DNA from: Desulfobulbaceae bacterium | GTDB lineage: Bacteria > Bacteroidota > Ignavibacteria > Kapaibacteriales > UBA2268 | Assembly: GCA_018335795.1 (NCBI GenBank) | Contig: JAGXRP010000008.1 | Location: 22,766 to 86,765, forward strand | Direction: 5' to 3' | Length of the DNA stretch: 64,000 nt | Shown here: positions 18,113 to 28,200 of the stretch, in pieces | Layout of the letters: each line of letters starts with the position of its first letter | Numbering within the stretch: the stretch's first letter is position 1 | The notes under the pieces: generated by a model | The model's database searches: none | The model's input: only the letters and a program-made list of their open reading frames with translations | What the model was told of the DNA's origin: nothing | Made by a program: the position numbers and the translations under genes

Positions 18113-20317
18113 TTAGTATCGGAGTTTAACCAAATTTGTTACAAATGTATGTTTACCACCTTTTATGCGAGAATGTTTGTTTACAGTGTTGACAATCCCT
18201 CCTTGAGTAGTAAGATAATATGATTTTAAAAATTTAGTGAATGCATTAGAACTTTTTATTTCAATACTTCTATCCCATTTCCAATGTTCTCCTCCAAAAT
18301 TCTCATTCATATAACTTTGGTATTCTGTAAACATTACCGATAGTAATGGTAAGTGTTTTGAATTATTATCGTAAATATAATTATTTTCAAGGAAGGTTTC
18401 GATTATTGAACGTTCCCCCATTAACAATTCAATAGTCTTATTCCCTATTTCTGTTTCTGTAAATTCGCGTTTTATCATCAATCGTTTCAGTCCGGCAATT
18501 GCCAAATTGAAAATTCCTGAAAGTTCGGACATGAAAACATTCTCAATTCCGGCATCCGGTTTTTCGATTTCGGCTTCAAATGGCAGAATTACAATCCGTT
18601 TGGCAATTGGAATGATGTTTTCATTTTCGGGCAAACTTGGTAACTGATTCATAGCAAATATTATTTTCGCAACATTCGTAAAAGAAACAGCATCGCCAAA
18701 TTTAACGTCTGATGTTTGACGGTCTCCACCTGTCAATTGCTTTAGTGTAGCAACGTTAACAAGTTTGTTGTGTAAATCGCCGGACGTTGCAAGTCTTTTT
18801 CCCATTAAACGAGTTTTGTAAAATTTTTCTCTCAAATCTCTTGGGTCTATATCCGAAAAGGTGAATTGGTTCCCAACCAAATTTTCAATTATTCTTACGC
18901 AAGTTCCCTTACCGTTTCGACCTTTCGAGCCTGTAAACCAAAACATTTTCTGAAATGGAAAATCGCCACGTAAACAGTAACCTGCTATTTCAAAAAACAA
19001 ATCACTCCAACCCTCAATAATTTTCTTGCCTTTGGTCATGGAATACATTTCTATGGATTCTTTGAATGTAGGGCAATCTGCATTTTTATTAAAATCATAA
19101 TCAGTTTTGTAGGTGAAGTAATGTTCGGGATTGTGTGGCTCAGATATGAAAGTGTCAAGATTGAAAGCACAGTTTTTGAGATTGACCAGGTTCGGGATTG
19201 CATTGAATTTTTCATTATGCACAAAGAATTTCGGTAAGTAGGGTATTAATTTTACCAGGCTATCAATAGTTGAGAATTTCACCGATGACTGACGTAGCCA
19301 ATCAAAAATAAGATGTCCAACTCCTCTATCAGAAATTTCGTGCCAATAACCCTCCTTGTATATGAAATAATGATGATTTTTCTTAATTTCTGTTGTGCAT
19401 ATAATATGTTTTTCAGCAAGAACATTCAACACTTCTGATGCAATTAGCTTGTTATCCTCAGTATATATACGTGCTTGAATTTCTTCTAAGTCATTGTCGC
19501 TAAATCCTTTCACACGTTCTTTGAGTGTTTTCATAGATTTTACATCTTCATGGTACGTTCTTGCGTTCCCTGCAATGATTTTCAATTCTTCAACAGTATG
19601 ATTATTCAGCCAATCGGAAACATCTTCTTTGGGATTCAAACTATCTAATTCAATCAATCTAATCGAGTACGCTATATCTTGTAAGTTTTTGATAATATCT
19701 TTTGCGTGGTTTAGTCCGGCTTCGTCATTGTCAGGGATTATGACAACATTCTGATTACGGAAATACTCGTTATAGCTTTTTTTCCATTTCCCTGCACCCA
19801 TAGGTGAAGTAGTTGCTATGACTCCACGTTTAATGAGATTGTCAGCATCTTTTTCACCCTCAACGATGTAAATATCATCACAATTCGGATTCGCTTTTAA
19901 GATTGAAACAAGATTGTACGGATATAGTTTTACACCCTTTAACGTCCAAATCTCTTGACCACCTTTAAATGCAGACTGCATGAACGTCTTTTTACCCTTG
20001 TCAAGGTAACGATACGTCCTATGTGCCAAAACTCCCTTTTCATCGGTATAGTCATACGTAGCAATTAACTGTTTGCCTTTTGGTGCATCAATGAACAAAT
20101 CCTTAAACGTTAGCCCTACTGCATCGAGTATTGACTTGGTTTCACATCCGGCATGACAGTAGAGTAATATCGTACCATCGCTTTCTTCTGTAATTGACAA
20201 ACTCGCTGTGCCGTCATCATGAGCCGGACAGGTATATTTATCTTTCTCAGTTTGGCTTTTTTTGAACTTTGATAGAACACTATCAAATTTCTGCGATGCT
20301 TGATTTTCGTTCTTCAT
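18113..20317 (-). CDS. P4-type primase-helicase (zinc finger, TOPRIM, SF3 helicase)
   Basis: A 734-residue replication protein. Residues 30-58 form a CHC2-like zinc site (C30, H33, C54, C58). Residues ~148-200 are a TOPRIM domain with VEGEKDAD (152-159) and DNDEA (196-200). Residues ~380-620 form a D5/P4-type superfamily 3 helicase with Walker A GSKGRNGKGT (463-472), a TSGDLHNKL segment and an arginine-bearing AKRIVILPF. Such proteins prime and unwind DNA of phages, satellites and plasmids; here it implies that the element can replicate after excision. It overlaps the HTH gene upstream by 4 bp, so the two form one operon. Confidence 0.88.
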   Translation of the reverse strand: MKNENQASQKFDSVLSKFKKSQTEKDKYTCPAHDDGTASLSITEESDGTILLYCHAGCETKSILDAVGLTFKDLFIDAPKGKQLIATYDYTDEKGVLAHRTYRYLDKGKKTFMQSAFKGGQEIWTLKGVKLYPYNLVSILKANPNCDDIYIVEGEKDADNLIKRGVIATTSPMGAGKWKKSYNEYFRNQNVVIIPDNDEAGLNHAKDIIKNLQDIAYSIRLIELDSLNPKEDVSDWLNNHTVEELKIIAGNARTYHEDVKSMKTLKERVKGFSDNDLEEIQARIYTEDNKLIASEVLNVLAEKHIICTTEIKKNHHYFIYKEGYWHEISDRGVGHLIFDWLRQSSVKFSTIDSLVKLIPYLPKFFVHNEKFNAIPNLVNLKNCAFNLDTFISEPHNPEHYFTYKTDYDFNKNADCPTFKESIEMYSMTKGKKIIEGWSDLFFEIAGYCLRGDFPFQKMFWFTGSKGRNGKGTCVRIIENLVGNQFTFSDIDPRDLREKFYKTRLMGKRLATSGDLHNKLVNVATLKQLTGGDRQTSDVKFGDAVSFTNVAKIIFAMNQLPSLPENENIIPIAKRIVILPFEAEIEKPDAGIENVFMSELSGIFNLAIAGLKRLMIKREFTETEIGNKTIELLMGERSIIETFLENNYIYDNNSKHLPLLSVMFTEYQSYMNENFGGEHWKWDRSIEIKSSNAFTKFLKSYYLTTQGGIVNTVNKHSRIKGGKHTFVTNLVKLRY

Positions 20318-20646
20318 TTCTTTGCTCCCTTATCAATGAAAGATTGCACAGAGTTGAAATCGCCAAGATTGATTTTATTGATATGACTCATAATGTCATT
20401 TAAATCAAAATATACCATTTTACCAATCTTGAAGTATGGTATTTTGCCGTCCCTTCGCCACTTATATATGGTTGTTCGACTTACACCTAATATTTCAATT
20501 AGCTTACTGGTGCTTATTAGAGTCTTCTCTGTATCAGGCTGAACCGGTTGGTTCGATTGTTCATGGCTCTTCTCATAGTTCTTGAAGAACTCGTTAAGTA
20601 GCTCTATCAGTTTTGATTCACTGATTAATAAAAGATCATTCATCAT
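20314..20646 (-). CDS. Excisionase/AlpA-like helix-turn-helix protein
   Basis: A 110-residue protein whose residues ~42-95 are a MerR/excisionase-type HTH (HTH_17 family): LISTSKLIEILGVSRTTIYK, then WRRDGKIPYFKIGKMVYF. A GGAG lies 8 bases before the ATG. Proteins of this kind commonly sit next to the replication genes of Bacteroidota elements and act as excisionases or activators. It is translationally coupled to the primase-helicase (4-bp overlap) and probably works with the integrase at the right end. Confidence 0.82.
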   Translation of the reverse strand: MMNDLLLISESKLIELLNEFFKNYEKSHEQSNQPVQPDTEKTLISTSKLIEILGVSRTTIYKWRRDGKIPYFKIGKMVYFDLNDIMSHINKINLGDFNSVQSFIDKGAKK

Positions 20647-20715
20647 TATTTTTTCTCCTAACTAAAGTTTAAAAAGTTATGAAGTAAAAATAATTGGAAA
20701 TTTACATGCAACTGT

Positions 20716-20733
20716 ACACTAGTGTGCACACTA
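20716..20733. promoter_or_regulatory. Candidate operator upstream of the HTH-primase operon
   Basis: A perfect 10-bp palindrome ACACTAGTGT (20716-20725) directly followed by GTGCAC (20724-20729) and a second ACACTA (20728-20733). The cluster is about 70-90 bp upstream of the excisionase-like start, where a repressor or excisionase could bind. Confidence 0.35.
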
Positions 20734-20757
20734 ATTTGTAGTTAAAGTTATGTTTGA

Positions 20758-21471
20758 TTACTTCTGTTCAGAAATCAATTGTTTGATTATCTCAGACAGT
20801 TCACTTACCACTCCCAAAATCATTTCGAGATGATGAGTTGATCTTTCTCCGTTATAATTACTTGCTGATTCCTCAAATTGCTTATGTGCAATGGGTTTTT
20901 TGATATTAGTATCACTCAAGCCCGTGAGTGCATAACCAATTTTGCCAAGCGAGTTATCACCTAATTTTCCAATAAATTTGTATTTTACCAAAATATGAAT
21001 CAACATACCTATTTCTTCACCAGTCAATTTTGGTTTAAAATTTTTATCAATAGTGATATTTTTGATTATTAAGTCATTTTTTATGATTTCGGCATGTTCC
21101 AATTGAGTATTGGTTTTTTCATTAATTAGTGAATAATTTTTAAACTGTTTCAGTTTATGAAGAAAATACAGATAACTACAAAGTAGTAATTCTTCATTTT
21201 TATAGATGACTAGATATTCATCATCATTGAAGGCTTCGTTTTTATTGAACGCCTTGAATCTCTTTGGATACCTTTTACGAAGAATTTCATAGTTTTCATC
21301 ATATTCTTTATTAACGAGATTAATTGCTTCACTGGGCGATAGAGTGCTTAAGGAATCCTCAAAATGTTTTCGTTTGAGTCTATACTTAGCAGCTTTAGTT
21401 TTAGAATTAGCCGCTTTTTCCTTTTCAGGTTCGCCAAGATAATCCCCAACATAGTGGTCATTTATAGCCAT
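20758..21471 (-). CDS. Element-encoded protein of unknown function
   Basis: A 237-residue soluble protein. A Lys-rich helical N-terminus (KTKAAKYRLKRKHFE) is followed by mostly helical sequence; the segment LTGEEIGMLIHILVKYKFIG vaguely recalls C-terminal parts of RteC-like regulators in Bacteroidota elements, but I cannot confirm this. It lies upstream of the HTH-primase operon, on the same strand, with a 111-bp gap that holds a palindromic operator candidate. Confidence 0.7.
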   Translation of the reverse strand: MAINDHYVGDYLGEPEKEKAANSKTKAAKYRLKRKHFEDSLSTLSPSEAINLVNKEYDENYEILRKRYPKRFKAFNKNEAFNDDEYLVIYKNEELLLCSYLYFLHKLKQFKNYSLINEKTNTQLEHAEIIKNDLIIKNITIDKNFKPKLTGEEIGMLIHILVKYKFIGKLGDNSLGKIGYALTGLSDTNIKKPIAHKQFEESASNYNGERSTHHLEMILGVVSELSEIIKQLISEQK

Positions 21472-21577
21472 ACAACATCAGTCTCCCAAAAATTATAAAA
21501 TCTTAACAACTAAAAATATGTAAATTTATGTAAACAGCAAAGAGGAAAAAGGCAGAAAATTAAGATTTATTGATGAT

Positions 21578-21586
21578 TGTGGATAA
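21578..21586 (-). other. DnaA box (TTATCCACA)
   Basis: Exact match to the 9-bp E. coli DnaA-box consensus on the minus strand. Only one perfect copy was found in this gap, so a role in element replication is speculative; a 9-bp match can arise by chance. Confidence 0.35.
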
Positions 21587-21706
21587 CTTGGTACTATGCA
21601 GTTTGAAATTTTATTTCACATACTCACAACCACTTAGCATTCAATTTATACCATTTCATAAAAAATTTCTTTTATTGATGTAGTATTATGTCGTTAATCA
21701 TTTATA

Positions 21707-21738
21707 TTTGAATTTGTGTTCAAGATGATTTAGTTTTG
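21707..21738 (+). promoter_or_regulatory. Bacteroidota-type promoter of the PLD-helicase / methyltransferase operon
   Basis: TTTG (21707-21710), a 20-base spacer and TAGTTTTG (21731-21738) match the known Bacteroidota consensus TTTG-N19-21-TAnnTTTG exactly. The expected transcript start is near 21744, giving a leader of about 58 bases before the ATG at 21802. Confidence 0.65.
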
Positions 21739-21801
21739 TAATTATATTTTTTGTAATAAAAATTGAAAAAACTTATATTTTTAGTCTAATTTACCTTCAA
21801 A

Positions 21802-24800
21802 ATGAGTACTTTTATAACAAATAATGGTCAAAAAGACCTAAAAAGTGTATTGAATTTGCTTGTAACAGCTTCCAGTGAGTTGAAATTTCTGGTCGGATTT
21901 TTTTATTTCTCTGGAATTAGCGAGCTTTATGAATCGTTAAAGCAGAATCCTGAGGTTTCACTAAAAATACTTGTTGGTCTCAATGTAGATATTTACAACC
22001 ATAGACTCATAGAAACCGATTATGAAAGTTTGAAAGATTCCGATATAATAGACTCATTCTTCGGTTCTATCAAAAACTCTTTTACTGGTGAGAACTTTGA
22101 TAATCAGTCGTTTTATGAACAAGTTCAATTCTTTGTTGAAAAATTAAAGAGTAAAAAGCTACAAATTCGCAAAACTGAAAAGCCTAATCATGCAAAACTG
22201 TACTTGTTTAGAGCGAGTAGTGACCAGGGATATAGTAATTCATGCTTAATAACTGGGAGCAGTAATTTGACCAGAGCAGGATTGAGTAGTCAGCCTGAGT
22301 TTAATGTTCAAATTATGGATTATGGATTTCCCGAAGCAGAACAATACTTTGAAGATTTATGGCTAACAGCGATTAAAATTACAGAAGATGATGTCCGGAA
22401 AATGAAGTTGATTGAAGTTATCGAAAATGATACTCTTGTTAGGTCAATATCACCGTATGAAGCATATTGCTACATCATTAAATGCTATGCTGAATCATAC
22501 GGAAAACGGAAATCTGATGATAGGATACCAATTCTATTGAAGAAAAATGATTACTTAGTTTATTCTTATCAGATTGATGCTATTGAACAGGCTCTTTCTA
22601 TTATTGAAATAAACAGAGGTGTTTTAATTGCTGATGTTGTAGGGCTTGGAAAGTCAATTATCGCTGCGTGTATAGGAAATTCTTTGGGTAAAAGGGGGCT
22701 GATTATATGTCCCCCTGGTTTGATTGGAGACGATAATAAAACTCAAGGATGGAGCAAGTACAAGGAAGAATTTGAACTCTATGGTTGGGAAATTCGTTCT
22801 TCAGGTGATTTATCTAATGTCGTCAAATTCTTAAAAGCTAATCCTGACAAATTTGAAGTTGTCATTGTTGACGAAGTTCATAAGTTTAGAAATCAAGATA
22901 CTGAAAATTACGAACTTCTCATGAATATATGTAGAAACAAGATTGTTATTCTACTTACCGCTACACCTTTCAACAATTCTCCGGCAGACATTTTATCTTT
23001 GTTGAAATTATTCATTGCTCCCAAAAAATCCACTATCACACTTGATGATAATTTAGAAAAAAAGTTTTCAAGATTGGAATATGATTTCCAAAGATTGTCA
23101 TTTATTGTGAAGAATTTCAATTCCAAAGATTTTGATAAAAAGAGCAAAGCGGAGAGATACTACAAAGACTACTTCGGTTCAGATGTAATTATTCTCTCCT
23201 ATGTCAAGAAGTACATTCAAACCATTGCCAAGGAAATCCGAGATATTGTTGAGCCTGTTACAATTCGTAGAAATAGACTTGACTTGACGACTCACAACAT
23301 TTACAAAAATGAAATTAAAGATTTATCAAAAGTAAAGAATCCGGAAGAATACTTCTTTGAACTAACGAAAGAACAATCTGAATTCTACGACCTGATTATC
23401 CAATCGTATTTTGCTGAACCTGAGAGCGGTGGCAGATTCAATGGTGCTATTTATAGACCTTTTGAATATGATGAAGGAATTGTTGGTAAGTCATACGATG
23501 AGATTGAAAAGTTACAGAAGGATAAAAACCGTGAATTGATTCAGCAACGTAACTTATTCGATATTATGCGAAGAATGATTGTCAAGAGGTTCGAAAGCTC
23601 TTTTGGTGCATTCGAGCAGACAATCAAGAATTTCATCAATATTTATGAAAAAGTCTTGAGATTTATAAGCAAACGTGGAAACGGAAATCCACTGAAGGGT
23701 GAGTATATTCTCGATAGAAAATTGCTCGAAAAGATTGTTGATTTTATGGATAACGAAGACAATACTTCAAGTGTCGAGAGATTGATTGATGAATATGTGC
23801 AGAAAATTGAGCAGGGAGTATATCCAAAATCTCACAAAATTTACGAAGTCAGCAAATTCAAACAAAAAGAACTCTTTATTGAACATATCAATAGCGATAT
23901 TGCAATGTTAGAGGAAATTCTCGACAAACTCAATGATTACAAACTAATAGATAATGATCCCAAGTCCAAGGCTGTTTTTGCAAAGTTTGATTCGATTTTT
24001 TCGGCAACAAGAAATCCCCATGAACCGATTCGCAAGATATTGATATTTTCGGAGTATGCAGATACTGTAAAGTTTATAACCGAAAAGTTAAAATCATTCA
24101 AATCTAAACAGAATTATTCGGGACGTACTCTAACGGTTCATGGTACGATTAGCAAAGCCACCCGTGATATTATCGAAAATAATTTCAATGCTTCTGCTAA
24201 AAATCCTTCCGATGACTACGATATTATCATCACTACCGATAAACTTAGCGAAGGTTTCAACCTAAACAGAGCCGGTATAGTCATTAATTACGATATACCA
24301 TGGAATCCTGTCCGTGTTATTCAGCGAGTTGGGCGTATCAATCGGATTGGTAAGAAAGTATTTGATGAATTGATGATTGCAAATTTATTTCCTACTGAAA
24401 AAGGTGCTGATAAAGTACGCTCAAGAGAAATTGCCGCAAATAAAATGTTTATGATTCATAATACTCTTGGTGAGGATACAAAAATATTCAACGCCGACGA
24501 AGAGCCCACTCCTTCAAAAATGTATGACAAAATCAAACAAAATCCTGATGATAACCGTGAAATCAACATTTATACAAAAATTTCAAATCTTTATGAAGAA
24601 TTAAAGTTACGGAGTCCTGAGGTTTTTGCCAAACTTGACAATATGCCTCCAAGAATCAAAACAGGTAAAATTTTCAATGATGATGAAATGCTGCTTTTTG
24701 TCAAAAAGAATAGGATGTATGTCAAATCCTTCAAAAAAGTTGATGGCAAAATTGAAAGTAATGTCCCATTGCTTGAAGATGTTATCGAAAAAATTATATG

Positions 24801-25218
24801 TCTGCCCGAAACTCCTGCAATAGCGATTGATGAGGAATTTTGGGAAATCTACGAAACTGCCAAAATGTTCAAGGACGATAAAGCAAATCCTATCAAAGAA
24901 ATTAGTATCGAGAATAAAGCTCTGCAAAATCTCAGAGTTCTCATTAACTACAAATCAAATATACCAAATAGTACCCTCAATTTCATGAAATCTTTGCGTG
25001 AAGATATTACTGATTACGGTACTCTCCCCGATTTCACTCTCAGACGTATTGCAAATCTTGATACCGACAAAATACACGATTGTATAGAAGTAATTAACCA
25101 AATCTGTAAAGACATAGGTAGCGATTACCTCGATAAAATTCGTATAATCAGGAATACAGTTGATAGAGAAATTATTATTGCTTACATGAACAGAACCAAC
25201 GAAAAGGAAATTCGATGA
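21802..25218 (+). CDS. PLD-like nuclease domain fused to SNF2-type helicase
   Basis: A 1,138-residue protein. The N-terminal ~190 residues are phospholipase-D-like, with HAKLYLF at 130 and the downstream GSSNLTRAGL motif near 152. A superfamily 2 SNF2-like motor follows: Walker A-like DVVGLGKS near 277, the DEVH box near 356, LTATPFNN near 390, and the C-terminal motif VI QRVGRINRIGK near 845. The last ~250 residues are unassigned. PLD domains of this kind act as nucleases in restriction and repair systems. The next gene, a DNA methyltransferase, overlaps by 4 bp (ATGA), so together they probably form a restriction-like defence pair: motor and nuclease here, modification there. Targets and cofactors are not evident from sequence. 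Confidence 0.88.
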   Translation: MSTFITNNGQKDLKSVLNLLVTASSELKFLVGFFYFSGISELYESLKQNPEVSLKILVGLNVDIYNHRLIETDYESLKDSDIIDSFFGSIKNSFTGENFDNQSFYEQVQFFVEKLKSKKLQIRKTEKPNHAKLYLFRASSDQGYSNSCLITGSSNLTRAGLSSQPEFNVQIMDYGFPEAEQYFEDLWLTAIKITEDDVRKMKLIEVIENDTLVRSISPYEAYCYIIKCYAESYGKRKSDDRIPILLKKNDYLVYSYQIDAIEQALSIIEINRGVLIADVVGLGKSIIAACIGNSLGKRGLIICPPGLIGDDNKTQGWSKYKEEFELYGWEIRSSGDLSNVVKFLKANPDKFEVVIVDEVHKFRNQDTENYELLMNICRNKIVILLTATPFNNSPADILSLLKLFIAPKKSTITLDDNLEKKFSRLEYDFQRLSFIVKNFNSKDFDKKSKAERYYKDYFGSDVIILSYVKKYIQTIAKEIRDIVEPVTIRRNRLDLTTHNIYKNEIKDLSKVKNPEEYFFELTKEQSEFYDLIIQSYFAEPESGGRFNGAIYRPFEYDEGIVGKSYDEIEKLQKDKNRELIQQRNLFDIMRRMIVKRFESSFGAFEQTIKNFINIYEKVLRFISKRGNGNPLKGEYILDRKLLEKIVDFMDNEDNTSSVERLIDEYVQKIEQGVYPKSHKIYEVSKFKQKELFIEHINSDIAMLEEILDKLNDYKLIDNDPKSKAVFAKFDSIFSATRNPHEPIRKILIFSEYADTVKFITEKLKSFKSKQNYSGRTLTVHGTISKATRDIIENNFNASAKNPSDDYDIIITTDKLSEGFNLNRAGIVINYDIPWNPVRVIQRVGRINRIGKKVFDELMIANLFPTEKGADKVRSREIAANKMFMIHNTLGEDTKIFNADEEPTPSKMYDKIKQNPDDNREINIYTKISNLYEELKLRSPEVFAKLDNMPPRIKTGKIFNDDEMLLFVKKNRMYVKSFKKVDGKIESNVPLLEDVIEKIICLPETPAIAIDEEFWEIYETAKMFKDDKANPIKEISIENKALQNLRVLINYKSNIPNSTLNFMKSLREDITDYGTLPDFTLRRIANLDTDKIHDCIEVINQICKDIGSDYLDKIRIIRNTVDREIIIAYMNRTNEKEIR

Positions 25219-28200
25219 AAGCTGAAATCCAAAATTTAGTTGAAAAGCTTGTAAAAAATTTCAGTCATGACAATCTAAGATATTTGTTCAGAGAGAAAAC
25301 AGAAAATTTTATCATACTCGAAAAAAAATTAGAACTTGATGTAAAGTTTGATATTTTTTCAAATGCAATGCATTTTGGCAAAATTGAGCTCGAAAATGAA
25401 AGCCGGATGATTGTCTGCACTTTCTTGACTAATAAAGAACTATCCGATAAGTCAGGCAAAAAAGTACAGTACGAACTGGCACGGAAAATTTTGAAGGAAA
25501 ATATCAACTATGATGCAGGATTCTTCATATTTTATGACAGCAAGGGTGATTTCCGTCTATCGCTTGTTTATGATATTCCGGAAGGCAAAGGAAAACGCTC
25601 TTGGTCTAACTTCAGACGTTATACATATTATATAAGCAAAGACCAAACTAATAAAACCTTTATCAATACTTTCAGCGAAATTAAGAAATTTGATACTCTT
25701 GAAAGTATCATAGATGCCTTCAGCGTTGAAAAGGTAACAAAGGAGTTTTATCAGAAAATTGCTATTTTGTTTACAACACTTACAGGCGGTAAAAGAAATA
25801 ATGGCAGTAAATCTTTAGATATGAAAGGTGAACTCAAAATTCCCGACAATAACGATACAACAAGGAAGGAATTCTCAGTACGCTTATTAGGGAGACTACT
25901 TTTCAGTTGGTTTTTGAAAAAGAAGAAATCTACAAATGGTACATCATTAATATCTGATGAAGTTCTAAGCCGTAAAGCCATGCTAAGAGCCGATAATTAC
26001 TATCACGATATAATCGAACCACTATTCTTTGAAGTTTTGAATACCAAAATTAAAGAAAGAAAAGACATTTATAAAGATTCACCTTGGGATAAAGTCCCAT
26101 TTCTTAATGGTGGTTTATTCGAGCCTGGTAATCAAGATTATTATAAATTAGACAGCTTTAATAAATCGAAACACTTAAACACATTGCATATACCAAATGA
26201 TTGGTTTGAAGAGCTGTTTGAAGTTTTCGACCAGTTCAATTTCACGATTGACGAAAATACCACAAACGATGCCGAAATCTCGATTGACCCCGAAATGCTT
26301 GGCAAATTATTTGAGAATTTATTAGCCGAAATCAATGAGCAAACCGGAGATACAGACAGAAAACGTACAGGCTCATTCTATACTCCACGAACTATTGTTG
26401 ATTATATGGTTGACGAGAGCTTGATTGAGTATTTGGATGGGAAACTGGGGTATGAAAAAAATGAAAAATTGCAATCACGTTTGCGTAAATTACTCAATTA
26501 TTCAGACGATTCGCATGATTTTGATGATACTGAAATTATGGCTATCATCAATTCTCTCGATGAGCTCAAAATTCTCGACCCTGCTTGTGGTTCCGGAGCA
26601 TTCCCGATGGGTGTGCTTCACAAGATGCAACTGATACTCCAAAAGCTCGACCCTGATTGTACTATTTGGCTTGGGAAGGTGCTTGACGATGTCAAGGACA
26701 GAAATGCACGCAAAATGATGGAAAATAAACTCAAAGGCGACCCGGAACTTAACGACTTTACACGTAAAATCGGTATCATTCAGAAGTCTATTTATGGCGT
26801 GGACATCCAAGAAATAGCCGTCGAAATATCAAAACTCAGATGCTTCCTTTCAATTATCGTAGATGAAAAAGTCAGAGAAAATGACGATAATCGTGGAATT
26901 CAGCCACTTCCCAATTTGGAGTTCAAATTTGTTGCAGCAAACACGCTTCTCGGGCTGCCAAAAGCAAATTTGAAAGCCGGATTGTTTTCGCTTGATGACA
27001 AGTTCGACAAATTGCGAGAGTTGAGAGAAGAGTTCTTTCAGGCTTCTGGTAACGACAAAATGAATGCAATCGCAAAGTTCAAGAACATGCAAGACGAACT
27101 TTCCGATATATTGATGAAAAATAAAAATTATGATAAGGAAACAAAAGAATATGCTGCCAAGATTTCCGGATGGAATCCATTCAGTCATGAGTCAGCTTCT
27201 TGGTTTGACTCCTTGTGGATGTTCGGCATTAGGGCTGGCACTGAGCAGAGTCGAAGTGACGGTTTCGATATAGTCATAGGCAATCCGCCGTATGTGAGTA
27301 TTCAACGAATGGAAGATACAACCGAGTTAAAAAAATCAAATTTTGAAACATTTGAAAAGACTGGGGATTTATATACTATCTTTTATGAAAAAGGCATCAA
27401 TCTTTTGAAGGAAAATGGAATCCTCAGCTACATTTCTTCAAATAAATGGATAAATGCAAACTACGGTAAAAGTACCCGAAAATTCTTTGCGACAAAAACC
27501 AATCCCCTTATTCTTATTGATTTTGCCAAAGTGAAGATTTTTGAATCGGCTACAGTTTTTGTAAATATTTTGATAGCTGAAAAAGCAAAAAACAAAAATC
27601 AATTGTGGGCTTGTGCTATTCAGGGCGATAAATTACCTGATACAGACCTGAGGTTTTATTTTAACACCAATAAGTTTGAATTTAAGGATTTTAATGAGGG
27701 AATTTGGAAAGTTAGAAATGGAGATTCAAGTAAGATCAATGCTAAAATTGATAGAATTGCAGTTCCATTATACAAATGGAAGGACGTTAAATTTTATCGA
27801 GGAATAACTTCAGGTTTGAACAAAGCATTTCACATAACAGAACTACAAAAAAATAGTATTGTCAAGAAAAATCCAAAAAGCGAAGAATTTATCAAGCCAT
27901 TGATTCGTGGTAAAGATATTAAAAGATGGGCTTATAGATTTGAAAATCTTTATATACTTTTCATTCCATGGCATTTCCCACTCCAGAATGAAATTGGAAT
28001 AACTAATGCTTCATTAGAAGCTGAAAAAAAATTCAAAATTGAATATCCTGAAATATACAAACATCTATCTGAACATAAAATCGAGTTGAGTAATAGAAAC
28101 CAAACAGAAACAGGAATACGTTACGAATGGTATGCGTTGCAAAGATACGGTGCTGACTTTTGGACAGAATTTGAACATCCAAAAATTGTTTGGATTGAAA

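Larger units (their letters stand above)
21472..21801. other. Divergent intergenic region with DnaA box and promoters
   Basis: 330 bp between the unknown protein (minus) and the restriction-type operon (plus). It contains a perfect DnaA-box match on the minus strand (21578-21586), a consensus promoter toward the plus strand, and a near-consensus TTTG-N19-TATTTTTA toward the minus strand. No gene is seen. Confidence 0.55.
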
